From positions 39,892 to 103,891 of the forward strand of contig CAMEYM010000009.1 of the NCBI GenBank assembly GCA_945947575.1: DNA of 64,000 nucleotides, given 5' to 3'. Shown here piece after piece: positions 1 to 11,527 of this stretch. The DNA is from Rhizobium sp. Q54 (lineage in GTDB: Bacteria > Pseudomonadota > Alphaproteobacteria > UBA2966 > CAIVPW01). A program made the translations under genes and the position numbers. Each line of letters begins with the position of its first letter. Position 1 is the stretch's first letter. The notes under the pieces were generated by a model, which worked only from the letters and a program-made list of their open reading frames with translations, was not told where the DNA came from and made no database searches.

Positions 1-8
1 GCATGCCG

Positions 9-1283
9 CTATTGTGCACGGAAACGCGTCACGGAATAAGGCGCTGGATCGATCGGTGGAGTGCGCCCGTGGACAAGGTCGGCGAGCAATTGCGCTGAAC
101 CCGCGGCGAGCGTCCATCCGAGCGGACCGTGACCGGTGTTGAGGAAGAGACCGGCTACGCCCGGCGCAGCCCCCAGGATCGGCGGGCCGTCCGGCGTCAT
201 GGGGCGCAGGCCGGTCCACGCGTTGGCATCCGCCGCGGTCGCGCCATCGAACGGACCCGGAAACAGCTCCTGGGCGGCCGCGAGAATGGGGCGCACACGG
301 CGATCGTCGATGCGCGTGTCGAATCCGGCGAACTCGGCGGTCCCCGCGCCACGCAGGGTCGTACCGAAGCGCGCGAAGACGACCTTGCGATCATCGTCGA
401 TGATGCCGATGCGCGGCAGGCGCGGCTCGGTGGGCGAGGCGGGCAGGGTGATGGAGTAGCCCTTGACCGGATAGAGCGGCAGGTCGATGCCGAGCGGGGC
501 GAGCAGGGCGCGGCTGCCCATACCGAGCGCGACGACGACCGCGTCTGCTGCCTCCCATCCGGTCGATGTCCGCAGTCCGGTGACGGTGCCGCGTGCGACC
601 TCGATGCGCTCCACGTCGGTGTCGTAGCGGAATGCGACCTGCCGGTGCGCGGCGGCGGCCGCGAGGGCGGTGGTGAACTTCGCGGCATCGCCCGTTGCGG
701 CGTCGCGATACAGCAGCCCGCCGGCGATGAGCCCGCGCGCGCACGCGCTGGAAAGCGCGGGTTCGATGCGTGCGCAATCGTCGGCGGTGAGCAAGTCGGC
801 TTCGACGAGCAGGCGCTCGGCGTCGCGCTGAGCGCGATCGAGCGACTTCGCGGATCGATTCAACTGGAGTAGCCCGCCGGCACGGTGATCGAACTCGACG
901 CCGGACGAAGCGACAACGCGATCCAACGCATCGCGGCTGAGCTGGGCGAGACGCAGCAAGGACTGGGCATTGGCGCGGTAGCGCCCCGGCGTGCAGTTGC
1001 GCAGATAGTGCGTGCCCCACCGCCACAACTCCGGATCCCAACGCGCCAGCGGCAGCCGCAGCGGCGCGTCGGCGCGCCCCAGCCACTTCACGAGCTGACG
1101 CGGCACGGCCGGAGTCGCCCACGGCCGCGCCTGGCTCGCCGACAGGTGCCCGCCGTTGGCGGCGCTCGTCTCCTGCGCCGGACCCGAACGCCGGTCGATC
1201 ACCGTGACGCGCGCGCCGGCTTCCGCCAGCGCATACGCCGTGGTGATGCCGACTACACCGGCGCCGAGGACTAGGACGTGCAT
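9..1283 (-). CDS. dadA: D-amino acid dehydrogenase small subunit (FAD-dependent)
   Basis: Likely oxidises D-amino acids to 2-oxo acids and ammonia, passing electrons from FAD to the respiratory chain at the inner membrane face. The 424-residue protein opens with a dinucleotide-binding motif, VLGAGVVGITTAYALAEAG (residues 4-22), followed by an acidic strand end (VIDR) that would hold the FAD ribose. It ends with the family pattern GLRPMTPDGPPILG and NTGHGPLGWTLAAG, which closes the FAD site. Length fits DadA (about 415-435). The ATG start places the glycine motif at the very N terminus. It is a single gene with 251 bases to glnK upstream. Related glycine or other D-amino acid oxidases share the fold, so substrate specificity is inferred. 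Confidence 0.88.
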   Translation of the reverse strand: MHVLVLGAGVVGITTAYALAEAGARVTVIDRRSGPAQETSAANGGHLSASQARPWATPAVPRQLVKWLGRADAPLRLPLARWDPELWRWGTHYLRNCTPGRYRANAQSLLRLAQLSRDALDRVVASSGVEFDHRAGGLLQLNRSAKSLDRAQRDAERLLVEADLLTADDCARIEPALSSACARGLIAGGLLYRDAATGDAAKFTTALAAAAAHRQVAFRYDTDVERIEVARGTVTGLRTSTGWEAADAVVVALGMGSRALLAPLGIDLPLYPVKGYSITLPASPTEPRLPRIGIIDDDRKVVFARFGTTLRGAGTAEFAGFDTRIDDRRVRPILAAAQELFPGPFDGATAADANAWTGLRPMTPDGPPILGAAPGVAGLFLNTGHGPLGWTLAAGSAQLLADLVHGRTPPIDPAPYSVTRFRAQ

Positions 1284-1534
1284 GGGGCGAACCTATCAAA
1301 ACGAGGATGCCGCGCCTCTTCACCACGAAACGTATCACGCCAAGGCGAGGTCGCTCCCGTGGTGGTACCCGGGCGACCGAGGATGGCGGCTGGTGAGACG
1401 CGCAAAATGCGCGGGATTACGCGGATGTCGGGCCCGGTGAGGGTGTCGGAACTGCGGCGTGGCTTTTCGGAGCGCCCGGAGGGCCCCGACGCGTAATGTA
1501 GTGACGCCTCGCGCCCCGTCAAGGGGCCGGGAGG
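1284..1534. other. Intergenic region between dadA and glnK
   Basis: These 251 bases must hold the dadA promoter (minus strand) and the end of the amtB-glnK transcript. A short GCCCC/GGGGC stem at 1513-1527 lies just past the glnK stop but has no T-tract, so it is at best a weak terminator. No convincing promoter hexamers or RNA gene were seen. Confidence 0.4.
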
Positions 1535-1906
<372 letters not shown>

Positions 1907-1941
1907 CTAGGTCGAGCTTACCTCACAGATCGCCGGACCTC

Positions 1942-3249
<1,308 letters not shown>

Positions 3250-3515
3250 GCGATCTCCCCACGGCCGGGTTCGGCCAGAGGGGCACGCGCGCCAATACAG
3301 TCGCCAAGACGCCCGGAAACTGCCCCCCTAAGGCTCCCGCGCGTGCGCCAACTTAACCATAGCGGTCGGGAAGCGTCTAGAGGTTGGGCAGCGCCTCCAC
3401 CGACTGCCTAATTCTTGGGCATCGAGCCAAGAAGCCGGACCAGCGGTAGTATTGCAGCCGGCGCCTTCCTACATGAGCGGCGCGCCCCGGCCCCGGGCGC
3501 CCCCTCGGAGATTTC
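3250..3515. other. Divergent regulatory region amtB / ycjX
   Basis: These 266 bases separate the leftward amtB operon from the rightward ycjX operon and should carry both promoters. Several GG...GC pairs were tested as sigma-54 sites on the amtB strand, but none has the required spacing of ten bases between GG and GC. On the plus strand CGGAG precedes the ycjX ATG. Nothing else specific is visible. Confidence 0.4.
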
Positions 3516-4913
3516 ATGCAGCGTCCCACCCCGCAGGCGATCCTGCGCCGCCTCGCCGAGCGCAACACCGTGCGCGTCGCCGTCACCGGCCTGCGCCGCT
3601 GCGGCAAGACCGTGTTCACGACGTCGTTTGTACACAACCTGATGAGCGCGGGGCAGTGGCCCGACTTGCTGCCGTTCCTCAAGGTGGCGGCGCGTGGCGA
3701 CCTCATTGCGGCGGAAGTCTTCCCGCTGCCGGGCGTACCGATGTTTCCGTTCGAGAACTCCCTGGCGGCGATCGTCGGCGGCGGCGGTGCGCACGGATGG
3801 CCGGCGGCGACGGATCGCCTGTGCGGCCTGCGCATCGCGGTGCGCTACCGTTCGCGGCGCACGATTAACGTGTTGCGCGGCCGTTCCGTGCGCACCCTCA
3901 ACATCGACCTGGTGGACTATCCGGGCGAATGGCTCCTCGATCTGCCGTTGCTCGCCAAGGACTTCGCAACGTGGTCGGCCGAGACGATGGCGCTCGCCGC
4001 AAGCGAGCCGCGTGCTCGCCACTTTCGAGAGTGGCAGGCGGTGGTCGATGCGATCGATGCACGCGCAAACGCCGATCCGGTCGCGCTGAAGCGCGCCGCG
4101 ACCTTGTATGCGGAGGCGTTGCGCCGGGGCGCGGCGCCGGAGGTTGGGCTGACCCTGCATCAGCCGGCGCGCCTGCTGCGGCCGGGTGACCTCCGTCCGA
4201 ACGATGCGTTGCTGGAACTCTCGCCGCTGCCGGCGCCGCGCGACGGCGCGCCGACGCCCGCAGGCTCGAACTTCGCTACCATGGCGGCGCGCTACGACGC
4301 CTACCGCGAGCGAATCGTCGTGCCGTTCTATCGCGACCACTTCCGCTATTTCGACGCACAGATCGTGCTCGTCGATGTGCTTGGCGCGCTGAAGGCGGGA
4401 CAGACGGCGTTCGACGACATGCGCGCGGCCATCGCGGCGATCCTGCAGAGCTTCGACTACAGCCGCACCGGTTTCCGTGCCTGGCTCGAGGGGGCGCTGA
4501 CCGAGCGCGTGCTGTTCGCCGCGACCAAGGCCGATCACGTGTCGAGCAACCAGCATCCCAACCTGCGCCGGCTGCTCGAGGAGGTCGTGGCGCGCGAGGC
4601 GAATCGCATTCGCTTCCGTGGCGTCGAGACGGACGCGCTGGCGATTTCGTCGGTGCGCTGCACGGAGGACGTCGTGGGCGAGGTGCAGGGCCAGACGCTC
4701 AGCCTGGTGCGCGGCATGCCGGTGGGCCGTGATTCCGAAACGGCGCTGTTTCCCGGCGAGATTCCCGCGCACTTCCCCGGTCCGCAGGACTGGAGGGAAG
4801 GGCGCTTCCGATTCCTGGATTTCCTGCCCGTGCATGTGAGCGGTGCCCGCGGCATCCCCAACATCGGCCTCGACGAGGCGATGCAGGGTCTGGTCGGCAA
4901 TCGCCTGCGATGA
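3516..4913 (+). CDS. ycjX: YcjX family P-loop NTPase (DUF463)
   Basis: A 465-residue protein of the YcjX/DUF463 family, P-loop nucleotide-binding proteins linked to stress (phage-shock related in gammaproteobacteria) whose biochemical role is not settled. The Walker A motif GLRRCGKT lies at residues 25-32, and family signatures such as NIDLVDYPGEWLLDLPLL (a Walker B-like DYPGEW), the SNFATMAARY region and FAATKADHV (a GTPase G4-like TKAD) are clear. Length is normal. CGGAG precedes the ATG. The stop overlaps the start of ycjF by four bases (ATGA), so the two are translationally coupled and the products probably act together. Confidence 0.9.
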   Translation: MQRPTPQAILRRLAERNTVRVAVTGLRRCGKTVFTTSFVHNLMSAGQWPDLLPFLKVAARGDLIAAEVFPLPGVPMFPFENSLAAIVGGGGAHGWPAATDRLCGLRIAVRYRSRRTINVLRGRSVRTLNIDLVDYPGEWLLDLPLLAKDFATWSAETMALAASEPRARHFREWQAVVDAIDARANADPVALKRAATLYAEALRRGAAPEVGLTLHQPARLLRPGDLRPNDALLELSPLPAPRDGAPTPAGSNFATMAARYDAYRERIVVPFYRDHFRYFDAQIVLVDVLGALKAGQTAFDDMRAAIAAILQSFDYSRTGFRAWLEGALTERVLFAATKADHVSSNQHPNLRRLLEEVVAREANRIRFRGVETDALAISSVRCTEDVVGEVQGQTLSLVRGMPVGRDSETALFPGEIPAHFPGPQDWREGRFRFLDFLPVHVSGARGIPNIGLDEAMQGLVGNRLR

Positions 4914-5941
4914 GCGATCCGCGCTCGCCCTTCGAAGTCTCGCCGGACGCCGTGCGTCGAGCCGGCATCGACGCGGGCGCGACGCGCGCCGCGCCGGTGG
5001 AACTCGTCGCGACGGAAACAAGGCCGGCAGCTGCCGTTGTCGCGCTCCCCATGCCCGCGCTGCCGCCGCGCCGTATGCTCGCCAAGGTGTTCGGGACGAG
5101 CGCCGTGGCATTCGCCCTCGGCGCGATCGGCTACCAGCTGTGGGACTTCGTCGCCGGCGTGCTGCTGCGCAACGTCGCGGTCGGTACGACGCTGGCGGTC
5201 GCGCTCGGCATTGCCGTCGCCAGCGGCGGATTCATGCTGCTGCGCGAGGTGCTCGGATTCAGCCGCGAGATGCGCAAGCTGCGCGAGGTCGAGGCGCTCG
5301 CGATCGAGGCGACGGAAGTGCTGGCCGCCAATGGCCACGGCCGCGCGCTCGCCTTGTCGGCCCGCATCATTGCGCCGCTGCGCGCGCGGCGGGACCTGGG
5401 CGACGCCATCGAGCACTTCCGGCGCGCGGCGACGACGGCGCACTCGGACCGCCAGGTGCTCGAGTTGCTCGCCGATGGCATCGTGCGGCCGCTCGACCGG
5501 CAGGCGTACCAGTGTGTCTCGCGCGCCGCCCGCGATGCGGGCCTTGGTGTCACCATGAGTCCGTTCGGCGTGCTCGACGCCGGCATCATCATCTGGCGCG
5601 GCCTGCGCATGGTGCGCGAGGTGGCTGCCGTCTACGGCTTCCGGCCGGGGTTCTTCGCCCGCGCCGGCCTGGTGCGCCGGATTCTGTACACGGCGGCGAC
5701 CCAGGGCGCGGCCGACTTCGTCGCCGACGCACTGCTCAGCCATGTTGGCGCCCGGCTCGCCGGCTTGCTGTCGGCACGGGTAGGAGAGGGCGTGCTGAGT
5801 GGGATGCGCATGGCGCGGCTCGGTATCGTGACGATGGCGGCGTGCCGTCCGCTGCCGTTCCTGGAGCAGGATAAGGCGTCGATCGCGCGGCTGGGCTCCG
5901 ACGTCACCTCGGCCGTCAGCAGCAACGAGGAGCGCTCCTAG
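4910..5941 (+). CDS. ycjF: YcjF family inner-membrane protein (DUF697)
   Basis: A 343-residue membrane protein of the YcjF/TIGR01620 family. After about 60 variable, charged residues there are two adjacent hydrophobic segments (roughly 60-80 and 90-115), then a helical region, and a C-terminal DUF697 domain with hydrophobic hairpins (DAGIIIWRGLRMVREVA to the end). It starts on the ATG that overlaps the ycjX stop. Family members accompany ycjX and are thought to anchor or partner it at the membrane; the exact function is unknown. It ends 16 bases before the NAD(P)HX repair gene, which probably shares the transcript. Confidence 0.88.
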   Translation: MSDPRSPFEVSPDAVRRAGIDAGATRAAPVELVATETRPAAAVVALPMPALPPRRMLAKVFGTSAVAFALGAIGYQLWDFVAGVLLRNVAVGTTLAVALGIAVASGGFMLLREVLGFSREMRKLREVEALAIEATEVLAANGHGRALALSARIIAPLRARRDLGDAIEHFRRAATTAHSDRQVLELLADGIVRPLDRQAYQCVSRAARDAGLGVTMSPFGVLDAGIIIWRGLRMVREVAAVYGFRPGFFARAGLVRRILYTAATQGAADFVADALLSHVGARLAGLLSARVGEGVLSGMRMARLGIVTMAACRPLPFLEQDKASIARLGSDVTSAVSSNEERS

Positions 5942-5957
5942 GGTAGTCTGCGGCCGA

Positions 5958-7424
5958 ATGCCGCCGTCACCCGGTCCAGAGGTCCTCACCGTCGCCCAGC
6001 ATGGCGAGGCGGATCGACTCGCCGTGGCCGCAGGCAGGACCCTCGAGACGCTGATGGAGGCCGCCGGCCGTGCCGTCGCCGATGCGATCCTCCAGCGCTA
6101 TGCGCCGCGACCGGTGATCGTTCTTTGTGGCCCCGGCAATAACGGCGGCGACGGGTTCGTGGCGGCGCGGTGGTTGCGACACGCCACGTGGCCCGTGCGG
6201 GTAGCAGCGTTGGGCGCGCCCACGGGCTTCGCCGCAAGAATGCGGGCCAAGTGGGGCGAACCCATCGAGGCGGTGTCGCCGCAGTGTCTCGCCGGCGCCG
6301 AGCTGGTGGTCGACGCACTGTTTGGGGCCGGGCTGTCGCGACCCCTCGAGGGAGCGGCCGAGGCCGCGGTGAAGGCCATCGCTGAACTGCACCGCGCGTG
6401 TGTCGCGGTGGATGTCCCGAGCGGACTTGCCGGCGATACCGGCGCTCCGCTCGGGGTCAGCGCGGCGGCCGACCTGACGGTAACCTTCTTTCGCAAGAAA
6501 CCAGCCCATCTCCTTTACCCAGGTAGAAAATTATGCGGCAAGGTTGTCGTCGCCGACATCGGCACGCCGGCTTCCGTTCTGACCGACGTGGGGGTCGATA
6601 CCTGGGAGAACGGGCCCGGCATCTGGTCCCTGCCCGAGCCCGGCCTGGAGATTCATAAGTATGGGCGTGGCCACGTCTTGGTGACGAGCGGCGGGCCCCT
6701 CGACACGGGTGCCGCGCGTCTCGCCGCCGAGGGCGCGCTGCGCGCGGGAGCGGGGTTGGTGACCATCGGCGGTCCGTCCGCCTCGATACCCGTGCTGGCG
6801 GCCCACGTCACCGAGATCCTGCTGGCGCGGTTGGATGCCGCCGAGGACGTCACGCGACTGCTCGCGGAGCGCCGCCGCAACGTTGCGCTGATTGGTCCCG
6901 GCAACGGCGTCGGTGCGCGCACGGCCGACGCCGTCCTGGCCGCATTGCGGAGTGGCGCGAAGTGCGTGCTCGATGCGGATGCGCTGACGTCGTTCGCGGA
7001 TCGCCGCGACGAATTGCTGCAGGCGGTGCGTCTGGGCACGGTGATCACGCCGCACGACGGGGAGTTTGCGCGTCTCTTCCCGGAGGCGGCGAAGCTCGGC
7101 ACGCGATTGGCGCGCGCCCGCGCCGCTGCAGCGGAGTCCGGTGCGATCGTCGTGCTGAAGGGGCCCGATACCGTGGTGGCGCACCCGAGCGGCCGCGCCG
7201 TCATCAACAGCAACGCGCCGCCGACCCTGGCGACAGCCGGATCGGGAGACGTACTCGCGGGGTTCGTCGCCGGGCTCTTGGCACAGGGCATGGGCGAGTT
7301 CGAAGCCGCGGCCGCTTCGGTATGGCTCCACGGCGAGGCGGCGCGAGCGGCCGGGCCCGGGTTGATCGCCTCCGACCTGCACCGGACGTTGCCGCGGATA
7401 TTGGCGACGCTGCGCGGGGCGTAG
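5958..7424 (+). CDS. nnr: Bifunctional NAD(P)H-hydrate epimerase / ADP-dependent dehydratase
   Basis: Repairs damaged, hydrated NADH and NADPH. The N-terminal YjeF_N domain (about 1-220) epimerises R- and S-NAD(P)HX and carries GPGNNGGDG at 58-66. The C-terminal ribokinase-like domain (about 230-488) dehydrates the S form and shows HKYGRGHV (233-240), TPHDGEF (364-370), LKGPDTVVAHP and AGSGDVLAG (427-435) with its catalytic aspartate. The 488-residue length is normal for the fused enzyme. It follows ycjF closely. In many alphaproteobacteria this gene is followed by glnB-glnA, but here it is followed by a 357-base gap and tRNA-Leu. Confidence 0.94.
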   Translation: MPPSPGPEVLTVAQHGEADRLAVAAGRTLETLMEAAGRAVADAILQRYAPRPVIVLCGPGNNGGDGFVAARWLRHATWPVRVAALGAPTGFAARMRAKWGEPIEAVSPQCLAGAELVVDALFGAGLSRPLEGAAEAAVKAIAELHRACVAVDVPSGLAGDTGAPLGVSAAADLTVTFFRKKPAHLLYPGRKLCGKVVVADIGTPASVLTDVGVDTWENGPGIWSLPEPGLEIHKYGRGHVLVTSGGPLDTGAARLAAEGALRAGAGLVTIGGPSASIPVLAAHVTEILLARLDAAEDVTRLLAERRRNVALIGPGNGVGARTADAVLAALRSGAKCVLDADALTSFADRRDELLQAVRLGTVITPHDGEFARLFPEAAKLGTRLARARAAAAESGAIVVLKGPDTVVAHPSGRAVINSNAPPTLATAGSGDVLAGFVAGLLAQGMGEFEAAAASVWLHGEAARAAGPGLIASDLHRTLPRILATLRGA

Positions 7425-7781
7425 CTTCGGTGTGAACGTCATCCTGTATCTATCGGGCTCCGTTCCACAATTGTTGGACGGGAACGGCGCCGCCCTGAGG
7501 GGGCGGGATGCCGGGTCTCGCGGCCGTCACCAGCGTTGCGGCGCCACGGTCACGCCATCACCGGCGTGAACCTGATGGTCGGCGGGCACGAGAGCGATGA
7601 CCCCGCCGATCTCAAGACCGAGGTCCGCTACCAGCTCAAGTACGCCCCGGCCGAACGGTCAGTGGGCCGGGCTCAGAAGCCCTGTGATAACCCGTCATCT
7701 GTGGTAATAAGGCGCCCTTCGTTCTCCGGGCCGGGCTGCCGTCACGACTCCGGCCGATGCCCGCCGGAGTGCAAGCTGGAC
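7425..7781. other. Intergenic region, possible gene remnant
   Basis: These 357 bases lie between nnr and tRNA-Leu. A reading frame open from a TTG at 7536 gives a short stretch (about 7560-7665) that looks protein-like: GVNLMVGG, then HESDDPADLKTE and VRYQLKYAP. The sequence before and after it in that frame is not protein-like, and the frame runs through the tRNA, so no intact gene is called. TAATAA at about 7704 could be a -10 element for the tRNA but lacks a good -35. No terminator was seen for nnr. Confidence 0.3.
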
Positions 7782-7866
7782 GCGGCTGTGGTGGAATTGG
7801 CAGACACGCATGCCTTAGGAGCATGTGCCTCCGGGCTTGGGGGTTCGAGTCCCTCCAGCCGCACCA
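7782..7866 (+). tRNA. tRNA-Leu (anticodon TAG)
   Basis: The 7-base acceptor arms GCGGCTG and CAGCCGC pair perfectly, followed by A and an encoded CCA. The anticodon stem CATGC/GCATG encloses the loop CTTAGGA, giving anticodon TAG, which reads CUA and probably other CUN codons. A long variable arm, as expected of a class II tRNA, precedes the T-loop GTTCGAGTC. It sits directly upstream of tig. Confidence 0.96.
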
Positions 7867-7887
7867 AGCAAAGCGAAGCGAAGCGAA
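7867..7887 (+). repeat. Short AGCRA pentamer tandem repeat
   Basis: Four successive copies of AGCAA/AGCGA follow the CCA end of tRNA-Leu and lie about 40 bases before the tig start. It is probably only a local simple repeat in the processed 3' trailer; no function is proposed. Confidence 0.5.
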
Positions 7888-7926
7888 TATTGGCTCCAAC
7901 CACCGAATTGAACCCGAGCAACCCGG

Positions 7927-9330
7927 ATGCAGGTAACTGAGACCAACGCCGAAGGCCTTCGGCGCGAATTCAAGATCGTCGTCGAGGCGCGCGACCTCTC
8001 CGACCGCATGACCGCGCGGCTCGATCGCATGAGCCAGCAGGCGCAGATGCCCGGCTTCCGCCCTGGCAAGGTGCCGAAGACCCTGCTCAAGCAGCGGTTC
8101 GGCAAGGCGCTGATGGGCGAGGTGCTCGAGGAGACCGTCTCCACGTCGAGCCAGGCGGCGATCGCCGAGCGTTCGCTCCGTCTCGCCACGCAGCCGCGCG
8201 TCGAGATCAAGGAATTCAGCGAGGGCAAGGACCTCGAGTACACGCTCGCGTTCGAGGTCATGCCGGAGTTCGATCCGGGCGATTTCAAGAAGCTCGAGGT
8301 CGAGAAGCTCGTCGCTGAGCCATCCGACAGCCAAGTCGAGGAGGCCGTGAGCCGTCTCGCGCAAGCCCAGCGCAAGTTCGGTCCGGCCCCCGAGGGTCAC
8401 AAGGCCGAGAAGGGCGACCTGCTCACCATCGACTTCGTGGGTACCGTCGATGGCGTCGAGTTCGAGGGCGGCAAGGCCGAGGGCGCCCGCGTCGAGCTGG
8501 GTACCGGACAGTTCATTCCGGGCTTCGAGGACCAGCTGATCGGCGCCCAGGTCGGCGGCAACGTGAAGATCAAGGCGACCTTCCCGTCGGATTACGGCGT
8601 GCGCTTCCTCGCCGGCCGCGAGGGCGTCTTCGACACCACCGTGAAGGAGATCAAGCATCCCGAGGAAGCGAAGGTCGACGACGACCTCGCCAAGGCGCTG
8701 GGCCTCGAGAACCTCGACGGTGTACGGGCCGCGGTGAAGGGCCAGCTCGAAAAGGATCTCGGCGTCGTCTCGCGCCGGCGCCTGAAGCGCCGCGTGCTGG
8801 ACCAGATGTCCAACATGCACGGCTTCGAAGTGCCGCCGGGACTGGTCGAGGCCGAGTTCAACGTCATTTGGACCGAGATCGACGCGGCGCGGAAGCGCGG
8901 CGAGAACGAGCCGGGCGACGAGGGCAAGTCCGAGGACGAGCTCAAGGAGCAGTACCGCACGCTGGCGACGCGGCGTGTGCGTCTCGGCCTCGTGCTTGCC
9001 GAAGCGGGCCGGCGCAACAATATCGCTGTGACGTCCGAGGAGATCGAGCGCGCCATCAGCCAGCAGGCGTCTCGCTTCCCGGGCCAGGAGAAGTCCATCT
9101 ACGCTTACTTCCGCAACAATCCGCAGGCCGTCGATCAGCTGCGCGGTCCGATCCTCGAGGACAAGGTCATCGACTTCATCGTCGAGATGGCCAAGGTCAC
9201 CACGAAGACCGTGACGCCCGAGCAGCTGATGGATGAGTCGGAGGACGACGCGGCACCCGCGGCCGAGGCCGCGGGCGACAAGGGCGAGGGCAAGGCCAAG
9301 AAGAAGGCCAAGGCGAAGAAGGACGAATAG
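7927..9330 (+). CDS. tig: Trigger factor (ribosome-associated chaperone, peptidyl-prolyl isomerase)
   Basis: Binds the ribosome exit tunnel and shields nascent chains. The 467-residue protein has the N-terminal ribosome-binding domain with its signature [17 protein letters not shown] (residues about 41-57), the FKBP-like domain (about 155-240; [20 protein letters not shown] and [13 protein letters not shown]) and a long helical C-terminal chaperone domain. The tail after about residue 435 is a low-complexity Ala/Lys/Glu stretch ending KKAKAKKDE, common in alphaproteobacteria. No strong Shine-Dalgarno precedes the ATG, but the [15 protein letters not shown] start is typical. It heads the conserved tig-clpP-clpX-lon block. 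Confidence 0.97.
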   Translation: MQVTETNAEGLRREFKIVVEARDLSDRMTARLDRMSQQAQMPGFRPGKVPKTLLKQRFGKALMGEVLEETVSTSSQAAIAERSLRLATQPRVEIKEFSEGKDLEYTLAFEVMPEFDPGDFKKLEVEKLVAEPSDSQVEEAVSRLAQAQRKFGPAPEGHKAEKGDLLTIDFVGTVDGVEFEGGKAEGARVELGTGQFIPGFEDQLIGAQVGGNVKIKATFPSDYGVRFLAGREGVFDTTVKEIKHPEEAKVDDDLAKALGLENLDGVRAAVKGQLEKDLGVVSRRRLKRRVLDQMSNMHGFEVPPGLVEAEFNVIWTEIDAARKRGENEPGDEGKSEDELKEQYRTLATRRVRLGLVLAEAGRRNNIAVTSEEIERAISQQASRFPGQEKSIYAYFRNNPQAVDQLRGPILEDKVIDFIVEMAKVTTKTVTPEQLMDESEDDAAPAAEAAGDKGEGKAKKKAKAKKDE

Positions 9331-9365
9331 TTGCGCGACGAGCGAAGGCAGGAGTCGACGAACAC

Positions 9366-10025
9366 ATGACGGATCATCTGACGCGCATGCAGAACCTAGT
9401 GCCCATGGTGGTCGAGCAGACCAACCGGGGCGAGCGCGCGTATGACATCTATTCGCGACTCCTCAAGGAGCGGATCATCTTCATCTCGGGCCCGATCGAC
9501 GACGTCACGTCGAGCCTGGTGAACGCCCAGCTCCTGTTCCTGGAGGCGGAGAACCCGACCAAGGACATCGCGATGTACATCAACTCGCCGGGCGGCATCG
9601 TCTCGTCCGGCCTGGCGATCTACGACACGATGCAGTACATCCGCCCGAAGGTGTCGACCCTGTGCTTCGGCCAGGCGGCGTCGATGGGCTCGCTGCTGCT
9701 GGCGGCCGGCGCCGCGGGCATGCGCTTCGCGCTGCCCAACGCGCGCATCATGGTGCATCAGCCGTCGGGCGGGTATCAGGGGCAGGCTTCCGACATCGAG
9801 ATCCAGGCCCGCGAGATCCTGGCGCTGCGCGAGCGGCTCAACCGCATCTACGCGAAGCACACCGGCCAGACTCTCGAGCGCATTGAAAAGAGCCTCGACC
9901 GCGACACATTCATGACGGCGGAGGCGGCCAAGGAGTTCGGCATCATCGACGAGATCCAGGCGCACCGCCCGAGGCCCGAGGATGACGCCAAGAATGTCGA
10001 GAAGATGCGCGTCAAGGGTGAATAA
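9366..10025 (+). CDS. clpP: ATP-dependent Clp protease proteolytic subunit
   Basis: Serine peptidase that forms the two-ring barrel of ClpXP. The catalytic triad is intact: S106 in GQAASMGS, H131 in IMVHQPSGG and D180 in LDRDTFM, with the same spacing (25 and 49) as the E. coli enzyme. The 219-residue length includes a short N-terminal propeptide that is normally removed. AGGAG lies about twelve bases before the ATG. It is followed after 216 bases by clpX, which encodes its unfoldase partner. Confidence 0.97.
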   Translation: MTDHLTRMQNLVPMVVEQTNRGERAYDIYSRLLKERIIFISGPIDDVTSSLVNAQLLFLEAENPTKDIAMYINSPGGIVSSGLAIYDTMQYIRPKVSTLCFGQAASMGSLLLAAGAAGMRFALPNARIMVHQPSGGYQGQASDIEIQAREILALRERLNRIYAKHTGQTLERIEKSLDRDTFMTAEAAKEFGIIDEIQAHRPRPEDDAKNVEKMRVKGE

Positions 10026-10205
10026 GCGTGGCTGCAGCGGCGGCTGAACCCCGCGATTAACGTTTTCTTCACCATACCCGCGGTACGTTCGGTACCTGAT
10101 AAAGCCGGATGTGTTGCCCGATCCGCTCAGTTGGCCAGGGTTTGCGCTTGCCAACGGGGTTTGTAGTCGGGATGCTCCGCGGATACCATCTAGGAGTAGG
10201 GAAGG

Positions 10206-10225
10206 CCGGATGACACAACATCCGG
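10206..10225 (+). promoter_or_regulatory. Stem-loop in the clpX leader
   Basis: Perfect inverted repeat CCGGATG / CATCCGG with a six-base ACACAA loop, extendable by one G-T and one G-C pair. It ends 16 bases before the clpX ATG and has no T-tract, so it is not an intrinsic terminator. It could be a protein-binding operator or an RNA structure affecting clpX translation; neither can be shown from sequence alone. Confidence 0.45.
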
Positions 10226-10241
10226 TCCGCAGCAGGCTCCC

Positions 10242-11498
10242 ATGACCAAGTCCGGCGACTCAAAGAACACCCTCTACTGCTCCTTCTGCGGAAAGAGCCA
10301 GCATGAGGTCCGCAAGCTCATTGCGGGCCCGACGGTGTTCATTTGCGATGAATGCGTCGAGCTCTGCATGGACATCATCCGTGAAGAGCACAAGTCCGCC
10401 CTCGTTAAGACCTCCGATGGCGTTCCGACCCCAGAGGATATCTGCGGGGTGCTGAACGACTACGTCATCGGCCAGGACTACGCGAAGCGCGTGCTCTCGG
10501 TGGCGGTCCACAACCATTACAAGCGGCTGTCGCACAGCGCGAAGTCCAACGACGTCGAACTGGCGAAGTCGAACATCCTGCTGGTCGGTCCGACGGGCTC
10601 GGGTAAGACGCTGCTGGCGCAGACGCTGGCGCGCATCCTCGACGTGCCGTTCACCATGGCGGATGCGACGACGCTTACCGAAGCCGGCTATGTCGGCGAG
10701 GACGTCGAGAACATCATCCTCAAGTTGCTGCAGGCGGCCGACTACAACGTCGAGCGCGCGCAGCGTGGCATCGTCTACATCGACGAGGTCGACAAGATCA
10801 GCCGCAAGTCCGACAACCCGTCGATCACGCGCGACGTGTCGGGTGAGGGCGTGCAGCAGGCACTGCTCAAGATCATGGAAGGCACGATTGCCTCCGTGCC
10901 TCCGCAGGGCGGCCGCAAGCACCCGCAGCAGGAGTTCCTGCAGGTCGACACGACCAACATTCTCTTCATCTGCGGCGGCGCCTTCGCCGGCCTGGAGAAG
11001 ATCATCTCGTCGCGCAGCCAGGGCACGTCGATCGGCTTCGGCGCCGACGTGCGCTCGCCCGACGACCGCAAGACCGGCGAGATACTGAAGCAGCTCGAGC
11101 CTGAGGATCTCCTCAAGTTCGGCCTGATCCCGGAATTCATCGGCCGTCTGCCGGTCGTCGCGACGCTCGACGACCTGGACCAGAAGGCCCTGGTCGACAT
11201 TCTCGTCCGTCCGAAGAACGCCCTGGTCAAGCAGTACCAGCGCCTGTTCGAGATGGAGTCGGTGAAGCTGACGTTCTCGGACGACGCGCTGACCTCGATC
11301 GCCCGCAGGGCGATGGGTCGCAAGTCCGGCGCGCGCGGCTTGCGCTCGATCATGGAAGCGATCCTGCTGGACACCATGTTCGAGTTGCCGAGCCTCGACG
11401 GCGTCGAGGAAGTGGTCGTCAATTCCGAGGTCGTGGAGGGCAGGGCGCAGCCGCTGCGCATCTACTCCGAGCGGCGCGAGGACAACGCCACCGCATAG
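10242..11498 (+). CDS. clpX: ATP-dependent Clp protease ATP-binding subunit ClpX
   Basis: AAA+ unfoldase that recognises tagged substrates and feeds them to ClpP. The N-terminal zinc-binding domain is complete, with C13, C16, C35 and C38 (CSFC and CDEC). Walker A is GPTGSGKT (116-123), Walker B is [10 protein letters not shown], and the pore and ClpP-contact loops are recognisable, the latter as IGFGA. Length is 418 residues, typical of the family. The ATG is preceded by only a weak GCAGG, and a stem-loop lies just upstream. A strong terminator follows the stop, so clpX ends a transcript. Confidence 0.98.
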   Translation: MTKSGDSKNTLYCSFCGKSQHEVRKLIAGPTVFICDECVELCMDIIREEHKSALVKTSDGVPTPEDICGVLNDYVIGQDYAKRVLSVAVHNHYKRLSHSAKSNDVELAKSNILLVGPTGSGKTLLAQTLARILDVPFTMADATTLTEAGYVGEDVENIILKLLQAADYNVERAQRGIVYIDEVDKISRKSDNPSITRDVSGEGVQQALLKIMEGTIASVPPQGGRKHPQQEFLQVDTTNILFICGGAFAGLEKIISSRSQGTSIGFGADVRSPDDRKTGEILKQLEPEDLLKFGLIPEFIGRLPVVATLDDLDQKALVDILVRPKNALVKQYQRLFEMESVKLTFSDDALTSIARRAMGRKSGARGLRSIMEAILLDTMFELPSLDGVEEVVVNSEVVEGRAQPLRIYSERREDNATA

Positions 11499-11527
11499 GC
11501 GGCGGGCACCGAATCGAGATCGATCGC

